64,000 nucleotides of DNA. Origin: Paragonimus skrjabini miyazakii. Taxonomy: Eukaryota; Platyhelminthes; Trematoda; Plagiorchiida; Troglotrematidae. The position numbers were made by a program, and so were the translations under genes. Below, in pieces: positions 1-12,725 of the stretch. The stretch is from positions 236,492 through 300,491 of the forward strand of contig JTDE01000133.1 in NCBI GenBank assembly GCA_014338405.1. Reading direction: 5' to 3'. The notes below the pieces were generated by a model. That model was not told the origin of the DNA. It was given only the letters and a program-made list of their open reading frames with translations, and made no database searches. The stretch's first letter is position 1. Each line of letters begins with the position of its first letter.

Positions 1-2566
1 ATACACGTACCTAACAATATTGCTTATTATTCTGTGAAACTATTTAGTAACGGTGACAATCTTCTACTCTGAAAGTTAATTGCCATTGTCCTTATAGTGT
101 ATTGGATTGGAGCATAAAAAGTTTATCAACCTCAATATAAAAATTGTGTGCTAACACTGCACAAGCTAGGTCTCAGTTGAAGTGACCTTTCAGTCGACCA
201 TAGATTAGGTCGTTAAAGTTCAATCGCCTAGCCCAGTTCTTAGAACAGACCACGATATGCGACTGCATTCTGTCACACGGTCTGCTCTGTTTTTAACTGT
301 GTTGTACGTTTTCATGATGTCAAGTCGTTTTGAACACAGCAGTTAGAAAATGATAACTGGTAACTGCGAGTATTTCCTAATGACTCGTCAGTACTGACGA
401 TGCATTATGAAATACTTGCATAAGTGGATGTAATCAGCAGGGTTTGTTTGTTTGTCATGCTTACTTAACTCAGTGGAACTTCAGGACCACCGTATAACCG
501 CACATATAAAGTGAAAACACTGTTTACTAGATTAGCAGAGATGGTTCGCAAAATAATGTCGAACTTACTAACTTTGTTTTATAACACGAACAATTATTTT
601 TTTTTGAAGACCACTGAGCGGTTGACAGTTTGGATCAAATTGCAGTGGTCTAATATATGTTTAAGGTCCCAAAGTAGGCCTGCAATCCTTAATCAAACAA
701 CAATTTATCAGAATGGTACTTTCACCCACTTATATTGTAGAATGATTTTGCTAGCATTAAACGATAACTTTCAGCAATTCTGCTGATTCCCCGGGGGAAG
801 CGCGCGGATTTTGTTTATCAATAGAGAATTATTTGCTCAATTTTCTGTTGTATATCAACAGTTATAGGCTTTAGCATCCATGTGTGATTCAGGAGTATTT
901 TGACTGCGTTAGCAATATATCGTCATAAACCAATAATAAGGATGGTTAACGACAAGCTGAAAACGTTTTAACAAGTTCATGCAGAAAGTCGTTACGCCTA
1001 AACAAAGCAGTCAACTGTGAAACGATAAGCAAATGTGTTGAAATCGATAATATAGCAAAACAAAGCCGGTCTGACAATTTTCCAGTATGTTTAGAATGTT
1101 ATGGAATTTTACCACACTAACATTTTAAATCAATACTTTCATAGGTTTTGTTTGGAAAACAAAATTTCTTCGGTAATTCAGCACTAATCCCAAACGGAAA
1201 AAGAATTTCTCCCCCTTTGTTGGGTTGAAAAAATTCACGTCTATATACATTTTTCTTCCGATGGTGTGGACCATTTTATCCTGGTTGATCTGTATCTGAA
1301 CTTTTCCCACGTCAACGTATGCAACAAATCACACTAGGTTCTGGCATCGGATTTCATCCATCAGAATTAGTTAATCTGTACTCTAAAAGAACGTGAAGCT
1401 AACATTTTCTGTTACGCGTCAGCTAATATTCGGGTAAGTGCAAGTGGTTCACTTAGAAACATTTGGGCATTTGAGAAAACTAGTGGAATAATGTCACGAA
1501 CATAATGCGAACGTAACAGTAGCACAACCATGACTGTTTATTGCACGTATCAACAACTTGTGCCGGTTAACATGATTGTTTTATACACAACATCTTGAGA
1601 TAAAATTATTTCTATGTTGAAGAACAGTTATATTTTGTTGACATGACATTCAGAGAACAGGGAACAAACAAGAGAAATAATTCATGATGCTTACTCTGAG
1701 ATCTGTTAAAAATTGGCTATCTAAGATTGTCCCCAACTGTGATTAGCGCTAAGCTCCAAAATAAATGTGAGTTCACTTCCTGATTCTTATTTTAAAACCG
1801 TAATACTTAGAGATTTCCCAGTTCATTGTACAACATTACATGGCAGGTGGGATGCTTATTCATTTTCTTACCGTTCACTTGAGATGTGCGTGACCAGAAT
1901 GTTCAGCGATAGAAAAACTGAAAGTTCAAATGCCTGATTAACTTGGTAAACGTTTGTCGGAATTATGTGGTGAATTCTGTGGACTGTTATGCAAAGAAGC
2001 CAAGAACTCTGTGGGAAACTCACGCCCAATTACTAGTGTCATGCTTTTTGTTATTGGTAAGAGAATGCTGGGTAAATTAAATTTACCTTCTAAAAAATTC
2101 CTAAGATAGCTAAGAAAGCTAATCGAAATGTCTTCTTGGCGAAACAAACAGTATGAATAGAAAAAATTCTGGCACTCCACATTTACAGACATTTCTCATA
2201 TCTTATCATGCCATCCACGATGCAATCGCTTGACATCTGTATCGTTTGAAAAACAAATAACATAATAATCAATTTTAAAAAAGTTTATTTAAATAATAGA
2301 TTCCGTTGTTATAAGGTTATCACAAGTATCTTATCAAGCTGATAAACGATTAGGCTAACCTTCAACTGTTATATTAGTTAGTAACTACAAAACAGCAGGT
2401 CTTAGAAAAACTAGAACATCAACAATTATTTATAACAAACAAACGGTTCACTTCAGAAGTTTGTATGAAATAATTGAAATACGGAATCTGGTAAGTGCGA
2501 GCATCTCGTGTTAACCCGTCGGTTCTAAATTTACAATAACATGAATCGGTATCTCATGACAAACAA
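1..2566. other. Intergenic sequence, nothing recognised
   Basis: AT-rich sequence without an ORF above about 90 codons. The short ORFs have no recognisable motif and no splice-site pairing that I could support. I see no RNA gene and no terminal repeat here. Confidence 0.5.
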
Positions 2567-2812
2567 TTAAGAGAGTGGACAATCAGTTAGCGGGTTAAGA
2601 TAGGTCACTAAGTCCAGGGAAGGATCAGGTTCATAAACAACTGTTCCTGAACACAGAGAACTGGCTTGGGGTGATTGACTGCTATCTCCGTAGCTAGCTC
2701 TTTTGTCAATTCTTATCAAGAAAATGTTTGCTAAGATGAGACCCAGCGGACTCCCCACGGTTACTTCTATCTGACTGACGGTAGGGCTATTCGATAGAAC
2801 GGAAAATGGCAT
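2567..2812 (-). pseudogene. PLE reverse transcriptase relic (RT palm fragment)
   Basis: The minus-strand translation contains a run reading EVTVGSPLGLILANIFL. It matches the Penelope-like RT block whose usual form is DGVAMGSPLGPLLADIFM, present in intact form in the element at 25-27 kb. Only this block is recognisable, and the YVDD catalytic motif expected downstream of it is not seen in this piece. It lies 430 bp from a plus-strand PLE fragment and may be part of the same rearranged cluster. It is a dead fragment. The assignment rests on one motif, so the exact limits are uncertain. Confidence 0.55.
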
Positions 2813-3246
2813 CCACAGTGCAGAGCGGCAAACTCTCCTTTAATATAACAGTTGTGAATGACAGTATAACTTGATTCGATTCGGCGAGCTCACAATCACA
2901 AATAATTCTTTCATGCAGGGGGATATATATAAACAGCGACTGGAAGTCTACAGAGTATATCAGTTAACTAGCAGGGTTGAGTATGTCTGAATCACTGAGA
3001 AAGTCGAAAGAATCTTTGATTTTTATGTACTTGAAACGTTCGTTTTGGTGAAGTTGAAACAGTGGCTAGAAAACGCGCCAACTTATGGTATCGCAAGTTT
3101 TCGATTGTCAAAACCGACCCAAGCAACATCCTAGACTTGCGTGTCTTCAGCAGACTATAGAGCTGGGGCGTTGACGACCCACACAGTTTATGGAATTTAT
3201 AGGTTACTACATCAATAATTCGCAGTTGTGAGATCAGCTGTAGATG

Positions 3247-3750
3247 TCTTCATATGGAGAGAACAAGCTTGTCTTATTACAGGCGTTACGTCGACGATGC
3301 AATAATGTTCAGCCGATCTGAACAGATGATGTATAACCGGGCGCAACCGCTAAACAGTTGTCATGCCAACTTGACGGCTGTGTGAATTTGAGGCTAACAA
3401 CTAACTACCATATTTAGACGCACTTATTAGTTGCCGAGAGGATGGCTCGATTCGAGTAGCTGTCTATGAGAAATTCAGGTGGCCTGGCCAACACTCAAGC
3501 TTCAATAACGTCACACCGATCCAACATAAACGATCACTGGTGAGTACGTTGTTTACACGACCAAGAAGAACCTGTACATATGACGGCCTTGCAGACGAGC
3601 TAAACTTGACTACTTTTGTTCTGCAATCAAATAGTTACACCAGAATATTCATAGGAAGGCTGGGTAAACAAAAGGAATCATCAGAAGAGATGACGGCCAT
3701 AGAAAAGCGATGGTCTATATGGAGCAACACTTTAAAAGAAGTACTGCCGT
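3247..3750 (+). pseudogene. PLE relic: YVDD to linker region
   Basis: The fragment opens with LHMERTSLSYYRRYVDDAIMF, with YVDD at 3287-3298. This is the RT catalytic motif C in the form used by Penelope-like elements. Stops and frame changes follow, but the order continues as in other PLEs: a block like NSCHANLTAV, then from 3540 a stretch starting STLFTRPRRTCTYDGLADEL, then FIGRLGK, and in a shifted frame VYMEQHFKRS near 3710-3740. The same positions in the 54-56 kb copy read KLFYRAPKICTQDRLQAE, FIGKLSE and VYIKLLFKSDS. The divergence indicates a PLE lineage different from that copy. It is truncated at about 3750, where a minus-strand PLE piece begins, and it has no endonuclease domain. Confidence 0.75.
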
Positions 3751-4236
3751 TCAACTTCGGCCATGAACATCGGCTAAAACGGGACTGAGTGGGCTCCCCA
3801 TGGCTATGCCATCTATCTGCTGAAACCGCTAACACGAAAAATAGAATCTCACATTTTTCGTGCATAGTAAAAGTAAACGCTTCGAATAGTCAAAAGGAAT
3901 TGAAAGACAAATAGTGTTGGAAGAAACGAAGTCACATATAAAATCTACCGTTTGGCGTAGAGATACGTTTGTAAATAAAGTAATAACATCAATAGAACAA
4001 ATCGTCTCTCTGGAAAGATTTAGTTTTTCAGAATATGGTATCAATTCAAGAGTGTCTTTCAAATTAGACACACATAGTTTGTGCCAAAGAGGTTTAAATA
4101 TGTCAATCAGCCATTTTGCTAGGTCACGGTGAGGCGAATCGTTCATTGCCAAAATGGGCCGCATGAAAATACACGATTTGTGTGTTTTAGGCAAACCATA
4201 AAGTTGTGGGGTCTGGATAACTACAAATTGTAACAT
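3751..4236 (-). pseudogene. PLE RT, inverted 5' half
   Basis: Reading on the minus strand from 4236, the translation gives PQLYGLPKTHKSCIFMRPIL, then DLAKWLIDIFKPL, NLKDTLELI, ICSIDVITLFTNVSLRQTVDF and, after a frame change near 3800, the remains of the AMGSPL block, ending at about 3755. These are the N-terminal two thirds of a Penelope-like RT, in normal order. The next expected motif, YVDD, is missing here; it appears on the opposite strand at 4350. The protein is very close to the 54-56 kb copy, so both belong to one family. The simplest reading is a single element whose 5' half was inverted during insertion. Confidence 0.8.
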
Positions 4237-4327
4237 AAGATATTGTCATTTATTGAAGATACCATACAATGAAAGAATCCGCAACTCACAGGCTACCTGA
4301 TTCTTTACTAAAAATACATCGTCCGAT

Positions 4328-5421
4328 TTGTTTGCAACTCTGATTCTCCACAAACGGTATGTCGGCGACATGTTCTCGACTGAACAAGACAAGAAACAAG
4401 TGGAAAGAACGTTTCAAGCTTTCAATTCAGTCCACCCAAATATCTCGGTCACAATTGAGTACGAAGGTGAGAACAGTTTGTCTTTCTTGAACATCCTGGT
4501 TCGACGTCGTTCAGACGGATTTATCGAACGTTCAGTGTACCAAAAAAACAACATGGACGGGGCAACAAATGAACCGCATGAGCTATGCTCTCGTTGCATA
4601 TAAATGGTCACTAGTACGTACACTGTTTTACAGAGCGTCAAGAATACGCACCCAAGATAGATTACAAGCCGAACAAACAGTGTTGTATGAAACGCTTCTT
4701 ACTAACAATTTCCCAGAACGATTCGTTCGGAAATAGAGCGAATTTACTTCTACGAAAAATGCAACTGTGGAAGTCCCTAAAGACGCTGTCTACATCAAAC
4801 TCCCTTTCAAAACTGATAGTTTGATTAACACCTTAGGAAAGATGATTAGTGCCCCGTTGAAACGGGTGTATAATGCAGCAAAGCTTGTCCTGTTCTCACA
4901 AACCACTGTGTTACCTCTACGCCTGGTCAAAAATCAAATCCCGATGCTTTCTACCAGCCATTGTATCTATCAGTATTTATGCAGTTGAGGAAACACTTGC
5001 ATTGGTAGAACAGAATGGATGCTTATGATCAGGGTCAATGAGCACACCCGTAACTGATTGATGGTTGCACTGACTAACCCACCAATGAGTAACACTCAGC
5101 GAGGACGAAACGCCGCTTCTCTCATTGCAAAACACCTGTCGACCACAGATCACAATGTCAATATCACTTCTTCGTTTAAGGTGTTGATGAAAGTTCACAG
5201 CTCACAAATCCTCAAGTATATTGTAACACTGCTGACCTGCCGTCGACATCCAGTCTTTCATGCACAAAAACCAGACTGCCAACCTTTGTTTACCGGGGGT
5301 TTAGCCGTGAGTACCAATCATGATCCTGCCCGATTGGTACTTTCATGCACTTCATTTAAGTCTTGGGGGTTTTGTTTTCATGCTAGTCACACGTTTACGA
5401 CTTACAAGAGGGTGCGAAATT
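4328..5421 (+). pseudogene. PLE RT 3' half plus GIY-YIG endonuclease, decayed
   Basis: This is the plus-strand continuation of the inverted PLE copy. It begins LHKRYVGDMFSTEQDKKQ: the catalytic YVDD has become YVGD, so the RT would be dead in any frame. A frame change follows near 4580, then the FYRAS, LPFKTDSLINTLGK and CIYQYLCS blocks. The GIY-YIG endonuclease core is recognisable as CIYQYLCS followed by a stop, then GNTCIGRTEWMLMIRVNEH around 4960-5045. Similarity to the 56-kb copy runs to about 5421 and stops just after a GAAATTAATT string in both copies, which probably marks the 3' end of the family. Confidence 0.8.
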
Positions 5422-6696
5422 AATTTGTGCTGGTATGTCAAGCGATATACTAATAGTGATTTTTCGAGCGAAAATAAAAACAGTCGGTGTATTGTCTTAA
5501 GCACCAAGCAAGTGCTCTCGCAAATGTACATGCCACCTCTGTTTCCACTTGCGATGTAATTGTCAAAATATTGAAAATCTCTCGCGCGGAAATAATGAAA
5601 GCTAGTTGATAATCAAAGTGTGAAAATAAATATGGAGAACTTTTATGACTACACGAACAATTCTGATCACTAACAGACAAAAAGTCTCAGACGAGCCACC
5701 AATTCACGCGAGATTTTCACAGTTGTTTACTCGTATGGACATAAAAACGGAATCAAAACAAAAAATTGAAATATTTCGTTGCTCGATATGGTTAGATAAT
5801 CCGGGTTTAATATCAACCACGGTATCTGTAATTAATCCCAAGATAATGTTCAAAAGCCGACTGGTGATACATTTTGCCCACAGTATTCAACTCGTTCCAG
5901 ACCTTTAATGTTGGTATTGACCCTCTGACACAACTTTATTCATGTTGGTCAAATATCGTTACTAGTTATCACGTTCGGGTTATTCCAACTGCTGCTACTA
6001 AACACCTGACGAGCTAAGAATGAGTAATGTTAACAGTTCAAATCTTGTCTCATTGTATGCTTTATTTTTCCACTAGCTGAACAACTGCTAATTTTGTAGT
6101 ACACACAATGCAATACAGTTTATATTTGAGTAGTAGCTTGTTTTCGGGATGGAGACAGTTTACCTCGGCCTGTCAGTTTGCATTGGCTACGGCCGGATCG
6201 ATTCAAAGTGGTGTTCGCAATACTTTTGATGCTCACTTTTAAACCGAAACTCCACGACTGGTTTTCTTCTTATTTGAACTAACCAAGTGGAGTTGATCTG
6301 AATGAGTTGATCGAACAAGTGGCCTTTGGTGTTACGAACCAAATTTCCTAGGCGGTCGACCACCAGCTCTGCCTGATTAGTCCAGGCAAGGACGGAACCG
6401 GTCGTGTATTGTCGGTTTGAGGGTAGACATCAAGAAGCATCACAACCAGTTGACATTTGTTATAGTTTGCTCTCTCTTGTATATGTGATTAATGGCAATC
6501 TTTCTTTTATGTGTGAAACAGTCACACTTTTTACACTGGCTCTAATTTATAGCAAGGAATAAAGGTATTGCCTGTGTGCAACAACATATCACAACTTTGG
6601 TTTCTATATCCACTTGTTGTCTGCTAGTTTAGATTTAGATTAAGCTAGTGGACCATTTCATGAAGAAGTTCACTCCAGCTGGAAAAATGAGCAAAT
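5422..6696. other. Intergenic sequence
   Basis: No coding unit is supported. Around 6140-6600 the base composition is more even, and an AATAAA lies near 6559. That could fit an old LTR or UTR, but I found no second copy in the window and no paired terminal motif, so I do not assign it. Confidence 0.4.
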
Positions 6697-7085
6697 CAGT
6701 GGTGAAGTTTCGGGGATTTAGGTTAATTCAACATTGAACACCACTCACACTTGATCGCAGCCTTCGCATTCAGATAAGCCTTTCGGCTAGCTCACTTCGA
6801 AAGAAAGCACTAGACTTGGGTTCCGCTCTTATTAGAGCTCATCAGTAGTGCATATTCTTATCCGGATCGAAGTTTGCACTCTGGCCCTCGTGCTTGTGAG
6901 ACTAGCGTGTTAACCACAACGCCAGCAACCTTATAATAGACAGGACCGAATGATCAAATCCAACCGCTCAACCACAACCTTCTACGAATACTGTTCAACT
7001 TGTCCTATCATTTCGAGAGGAGACTGAACAGAATTACTCCGTACTATCCAATCGACAACCCCGTGATCAGGACTTCTCAGTTAGG
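6697..7085 (-). mobile_element. Hammerhead SINE copy, diverged
   Basis: The sequence matches, in reverse, the SINE family seen at 34.8, 39.1, 45.2 and 54.6 kb: first the 3' end (GTTGAAC / CACCCAC / CGCAG blocks), then the ribozyme region (6807-6851), then a badly eroded tRNA-like head, then the extra 5' sequence found only in the longer copies (ACCGAATGATC, GCTCAACCAC, ATCGACAACCCCGTGATC). The family-specific 5' extension shows it is a long-type copy. No perfect flanking duplication is visible, in keeping with its age. A partial second copy in the same orientation follows at 7131. Confidence 0.75.
6807..6851 (-). ncRNA. Hammerhead ribozyme, probably inactive
   Basis: On the minus strand the order is GCACTA, CTGATGA, a GCTCT/AGAGC hairpin with loop AATA, GGAA, CCCAAGTC, TAGTGC. 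Stem I (GCACTA/TAGTGC, 6 bp) and stem II (5 bp) are perfect, and the CTGATGA half of the core is canonical. The second core half is GGAA instead of GAAA, and stem III loses a pair. A change in GAAA normally abolishes hammerhead cleavage, so this copy is predicted dead. Confidence 0.8.
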
Positions 7086-7130
7086 TTGAAGTTACTGTCT
7101 TTATTGAGCCAAGTGAGCATGTTTTGAATT

Positions 7131-7236
7131 AGTAGTGGAAATTCAGGAATTTAGGTTATTTCAAAATTGAACACCACCCACACTTGATCTCGGCCTTCGC
7201 ATTAAGATAAGCCTCCGGCTAGCCTACTTCAAAAAT
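7131..7236 (-). repeat. SINE 3'-end fragment
   Basis: About 100 bp repeats the beginning of the copy at 6697 in the same orientation (GGAATTTAGGTTA, TTGAACACCACCCACAC, CGGCCTTCGCATT, AAGATAAGCC). It stops before the ribozyme region. It is either a separate truncated insertion or the terminal arm of the neighbouring copy after rearrangement. Here the two pieces are in direct, not inverted, orientation. Confidence 0.7.
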
Positions 7237-9649
7237 AAACTGAATTGGTAAATCAGCCGCACTGCTCAAGTATACTAATATTTCCTCACTCGATTTGAGT
7301 CCAGTCCAAAGATGCGTTTGTAGTTCAGAACCCAAATGACCTTCCGAATCAACTGAAATTAGCAGAATTCTGCTCAAGTTTTCAGGTTGCCCTGTTGCCG
7401 GAAAGTCTGATACTGGCATGTACCCCCAATTTTTATGTCCCAACCAGATGACACAGGTATTCCGTATAAAAGTGTTTAAGGTCCCATCTGCAACAATGTC
7501 CTCTCACTTAAATCCCTCTGCTGTTCAACGGAACTTCTCGTAAAAGTCATACTCAAACAGGTTTTCATATATTCTAATGTCATGTTGCAATAATTTGGCG
7601 CACAAGTTTCCTCTTGCAACATCTGCTTTCATGCGAAGTGAAAGATAGTCTCACATATAAAAACATCTTGTGACCAGTTTCAAGGGATAAATCTGCAACG
7701 TTTCATATTATCTTAGCCTAAATTCCAAACCAACCATTTCTAAGGCAGCACATGCTGATATTCATTCCGTCACATATTCGATGCACAGTGATAACCTAGT
7801 CATAAATGAAAATGCAGCGCGTATCATTCAAAACAGGCATCAAGATAAAGCTGGTCAAGTAATGTTGGAATGTGAAAAGCACAAAACGTAGAGCTCCTTG
7901 CTCTCAGTCTGGTTCTAACTGACCCCAATAAAGGGAATTAACTTGCTAATACACTGATCAGCTTGCTCATTTGCTGAATTAATTACCCCAGTTGCAGTAC
8001 TGCATCAATTTCACTGGATGAAGTAAGACCTTTTAAAACATACGTTTAGTTGTAGATGGCCTATGTGTAATATATCCCTGTTGTAAATAATTCACACACT
8101 CCTGATTAATAAATGCTTTTTTAAAAGTGCCGGTTTTTTGGAGTGATTCATAGTATATCAAAAAATTCAGCAACACAAAGTGATAGACCATTACAATTTT
8201 CACTTTACTGCATTCCGGGCAATATTATTACAATTAACTTTCAGTAAGTTTTGGCACAAACTATCCTACGTAGTTGTCCTGTGTATAATATTTACCCAAT
8301 TATTGTTGGCGTTTATCAGTTCAAAACCGACTACCCCGTTCGTCCCACGTATGATAAACCATCAACCAAGTATTCCAATGAAAAGATGTTCGACTGATAA
8401 CCCAATAGCTAGAGAACTCACTCAAATAATCCAGCCATACAGGCGAGCATAAACGTCGTTCTAAAATCCTCACACAAAATCGCAATTTGTCTTATGCAAA
8501 AATCAGGCAGTCGGTGATTACCTAACCAACCTACTGTAATCACACCACAGGAGCTCCACGTTTTTGTTCGTTTTGAGCTGACAGGCGAATGTACTTTCAT
8601 AAGCGATGAACAGATGTGTGCCAAATTTGGTTGTCAGTTACCAATATTTATATTTACATATCGACAAAGCATCTGTGAACGAATCACATACATAAAAACC
8701 TAAGTTTTAATTGTCATTTGACACTTTCTGGTCTCAGTGGTATTACTACGCTTGTGCTTATGAGGCGGAATCTCCGAAGCAGGAGATTAGAAGCAGTTTT
8801 CCTAGGCGATGGGTCGATGGACAAAGTAAAGATGTGATAATTTCCTAAAGAAATCGGATATCACGATAATTGTTTACTGAGCAGTGGATAAAGGAAAGTT
8901 AAATTGACGAACGATGCAGATTTACAAAACGTTCAGTGACCAAATGAAGCTCAACAGTTCTTTTGCAGAAAATGTGACATATTTTGCTATATTTTAGATT
9001 TACCGCACCGTTAGTGGATTCCCCCCTGAAGCCTTCTAGTCGTGTTGCCAACATACCAGGCTTTGCACAGCGTATCACTCCACTACCAACTGACATGTCT
9101 TATCTGTCCATTTTTGCTGTGTGCTGGTAAATATAGGCAACATGTCATGTCATCGATGTCGACATTAGCAGCTCAGTAAAAAGAATGCCACACTGGGATA
9201 ATTTGTTCCTCTAAAACCTACTTTATCCTGCGAAACGACATATGTAAGTTTAAAGGCGGTTTAGATTTGGTCGACACAAAAAATTAGCATCACACGGATC
9301 TTAGTTATGTGGCTATGACCTAAGATGACATGTCGATATGTGTGTGGTCTTTTAAATGGGTATACTTTTGGGCGTCACCTGCACCCTGCAGAGACTGCTT
9401 GTTCACAAACTGGCCTCTCTTGGGCCGTTCGTTTGTAGTTCAAATCCATGTGACTCTGCCCGTGGTTCAGAGCTAGTAGGCTAAGGAACTGTATGTAATA
9501 TAGGCCGCTGTGGTGATCAGGTAGAACAAATGTTTATTCAAACACTCAGAAAAGTATCCCAACGCTGAGGCAGGACAAGAAGAAAGCTCATGAGGGTGGA
9601 CAACAAGAGAGCCCAAACGATTCTTTACCCAACAAAATCGAGCCGATGA
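7237..9649. other. Intergenic sequence
   Basis: No supported gene. The ORFs around 7219-7443, 8180-8452 and 8899-9096 are under 95 codons and show no motif, conserved start context or partner exon. A weak tRNA-like pattern near 9380-9450 was not convincing. Confidence 0.45.
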
Positions 9650-9930
9650 TTGAGGATTGATGAACAAATGTCCGCTACAGGTAGTCAGCCAAACTCACAA
9701 ACCCAAGCAGAGGTACACACGAGGCTTATTTGGAAGCGTCGATGCACTGTGGATTTAAATTCGGCTCATAAACGCAAGCGCACGAGTAGCATGTGTTATC
9801 GACCTTCAATCCAAGCTCGCGCTAAGTGCAGGAACCTAAGATGCCATAGGTCGTGGTGACTTGACTGAGACGAATGCAATCGCGAACGCGATTGCTATCA
9901 ACCTACCAACAATAAGTCGTCAGCGAACGG
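9650..9930 (+). repeat. Dispersed repeat D, copy 1
   Basis: The block is more GC-rich than its surroundings and shares an ordered set of words with 51190-51430: the AGGAACC word, then a TAGGTCGTGGTGAC string (14 bp identical), then a stretch with CGCGA and GCG words. Upstream of these, both carry CG-rich sequence with GCGC motifs. I do not recognise the family. A short ORF (9650-9859) rich in Arg, Lys and Ser runs through it but is not conserved in the other copy. Confidence 0.45.
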
Positions 9931-12513
9931 ATGACCAGCACGTTTTTTGTCCGTATCAACCTACGACTGCCGACGTTTGGTAAATCACCCGCTGTCCCAC
10001 TTGGAAAGTTGGACCATGGTCAATCTCTAACATTTCTCCTCTTCAAGTTTGCTGGTGCACTGTATGGTGAATGCCGTGTTTGGTTTTCATTCTAGCCTTA
10101 AACTTTTGTTTCTTTCTCCTCCTGTCTAGAGCGCAACAATATATACTTCCGCAACAAATTACTTTACGACTTATACTTCTGCTAACTTCTTTATCGGCCC
10201 AGATTTTAACATTGATCTTTTTGTAAAACGTCATATCAGGGTCTAAAAATTGTACGGCCAATCCAATAACACTGTATGCCATACCTCAGTTTCCATGGAA
10301 AGGTTGCTGAATTACAATCGGCCTTTAACCAATTTGTAAATCTATTGTTCAGTATTCACCCTTTAGTAAAGTGTTGTAGTTATATCGCACTTTATTAGAG
10401 AAGTATCGTGTTATTTGTTTGTCCATGTGCATTAATTGGTTCATGCTGGTTTACAGCTTGCGTTGCCTTTCATATACTGGGAGAGTTGGTGAGTAGTTTT
10501 CAACAGCTGGTGGTGGCTAGAACACTGGCATGAAACATCCAAGTAGGTCAGTCTGAACTGTGCGTTCACTGCGGTGCCCACCAGCCTGGCTGTAATGACA
10601 GCCATTTGTTGGAACCGTTCTCTAACGTGGATTCAGTTAGGAGGTCTGTTCGTTTAGTTGGAATTCTAGTGAAATGGCGTAGACTCCGGATGTTGCTTTT
10701 AGCTTTAAAATTATGGGACGATCAGTATATCCCGCTCTGAGTCATGCACAATACATAAACTGGATTTAATGTGGAAACAGGCTATCATGCCTACGCCCCT
10801 AGTGGGATAGCCGTGAAATGCTACATCAATGTGCAGAAACCATAGATATCCACTAGTCATGTATAATGACCGCATTAAATTAGTGGTGAAAAGCAAACAC
10901 CTCAAACACGCTTATTATATGTAGTTGGCAGTCACTCACTGATGAGGTTAGTTCATTAGCAGTCGTGTTGGGCACAGAAAGCCTGTAGGTTTGGAAGTAA
11001 GTTCGGGTTAGCTGAGAACAATTGTTAGTTCGCAGTGTTCCCTTATGTTGTCTAAGGAAGTTGATAAATGAACATTTTGTAAAGCATTTCACTTTGAGCT
11101 GAACTTAAAAGTAAGCTAAGCTGTAAAACGTCCGCCAATCTTAATGACCTTCCTCGGTTTCCTAAAAAGATCGTTTAAACAGTCAAACCTTATTCGACTG
11201 GTGTCCTCAAATTTATCCAGCTGTTTACGCATACAGTGGTCAAATATAACTCCGTCTTGAAATGGTGCCCGATCTCCAAGATAGATATGCACTGCTGACT
11301 GTACCTCGGGCTAATGATCACAATTTGCTTGTGTCAGACAAACACAAGCTGACGAATAGGCTGGTCGGACCACTTCAAACATTTGTCTGGACGGCGGACA
11401 GGCATATTTACAAGAACGGAGTGGTGGTTTACTTTCGGTGATATATACAAGATTAACATATAAACGGAATAAATTGTGTTTCTATCCTAGCATCTTATGT
11501 GAAATGGCATGCGCATAACAATAAAGTAGTACAGGTTACTGTCTAGGTGCTCAAAACTACTGGTGGCTCTACTTTCCAATACGGACTAGCGTAAAAGCTG
11601 ACACCTTTGTTGTGGTCATTACGGAGAAGTGCTAAGTCGTATATCAGGTCTTGGTAACTCAATGGAAAATGCGAAGGACAAGAACGAAGTGACATCCTGA
11701 AGGGGAGTATTCACCGAGAAGAAAGCACACGTTGCAGAAAAATGTGGACACATATTCATTTCTGGCTTTTAGGTCAACTGAGGCTCTATTTTATTTTTGC
11801 ATCACAACTCAGGTGATAAATCGTAATAGAAACGATAACATATCTGATTGCTCACGAAACCTGTTGACGTGAGTATGCGTTCGATTGTAACTCTGCTATA
11901 TATCAGGGTTTCTGAAACCTACACTGTACATTACTTACAAAGATGCAGTTGTGATGCAGATTTTTCAAAAAAGTTTCCATTTGTTGAAACCCTGAAAAAT
12001 TCAACTTCATAAAGCTGACTTTTCTTTATATGTTTCCGTAGACTGTCGTTTAATTGTTCACCAACCGATTTTCTTCCCATCCTCACACACGCAAGTTTGG
12101 TAATCAGTGCATCTTACATGACGCTGTTGCTGAAAATACGTCTTACATTTCCTGCAATGTTTTGGTTACTTGCACTGGAAAACAAAAACGGGGCTTAAGA
12201 GAAACAGAAATTCTCTCTGCAACATATAATATAATTAAAATGTCTGCGCTAAATATGTACAATGGTCGCGTTCATGAAAAAAGATCAATTATTTGTAACA
12301 GGATTCTGAGGAACTGGATTCTCATCTTCAAAACATCCTTGCTGTTAGACACCCATGTGTGTGCAATGGTTGATATCACGATCAACATCAAATGACAGGC
12401 GAACAAATGAATATTGAAAAACAGCCTGATTAACCGAGACAGGCTGTCACGATTTTTACGCACACATTTTTATGAACAGCAGTCCCAGACTTAATAATTA
12501 CACTCACAACCAG
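9931..12513. other. Intergenic sequence
   Basis: Nothing recognised. Several short ORFs occur on both strands but have AT-driven composition and no domain signature. Confidence 0.45.
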
Positions 12514-12725
12514 GGGTGGTTTATGAAGAACCTACAAGTGAGATTACTTCATCCTATTTTGTTTCAACTCGTCAGATTGTTTTCAGGAGTGTTGATCCCT
12601 ACTGGCGAATCCGTGTGGCAGGCATCTATTTCAAAAACACAGCAGTGCATCACTTTATTGAAAGTCTGTCGAAAACCATTTCAGCAAATTACCGGAATAC
12701 TTTTAGTTCCCACGTTTTTTTATAA
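12514..12725 (+). CDS. Exon-like block, unknown product (low confidence)
   Basis: A pyrimidine-poor but usable acceptor (ACTCACAACCAG) precedes an open frame reading VVYEEPTSEITSSYFVSTRQ and continuing through RIRVAGIYFKNTAVHHFIESL to a stop at 12723-12725. The composition looks more like a globular protein than the Lys/Asn/Phe-rich chance ORFs nearby. No clear GT donor ends the block, and no matching exon was found on either side. I do not recognise a family. It may be a chance ORF or an exon of a long gene extending beyond what I can trace. Confidence 0.2.

Noticed and set aside
9372..9450. tRNA-like head with a GTTCAAATCC B box
   Set aside because: The A-box part is too degenerate and I could not align it convincingly with the 19.2 and 25.0 kb pair.
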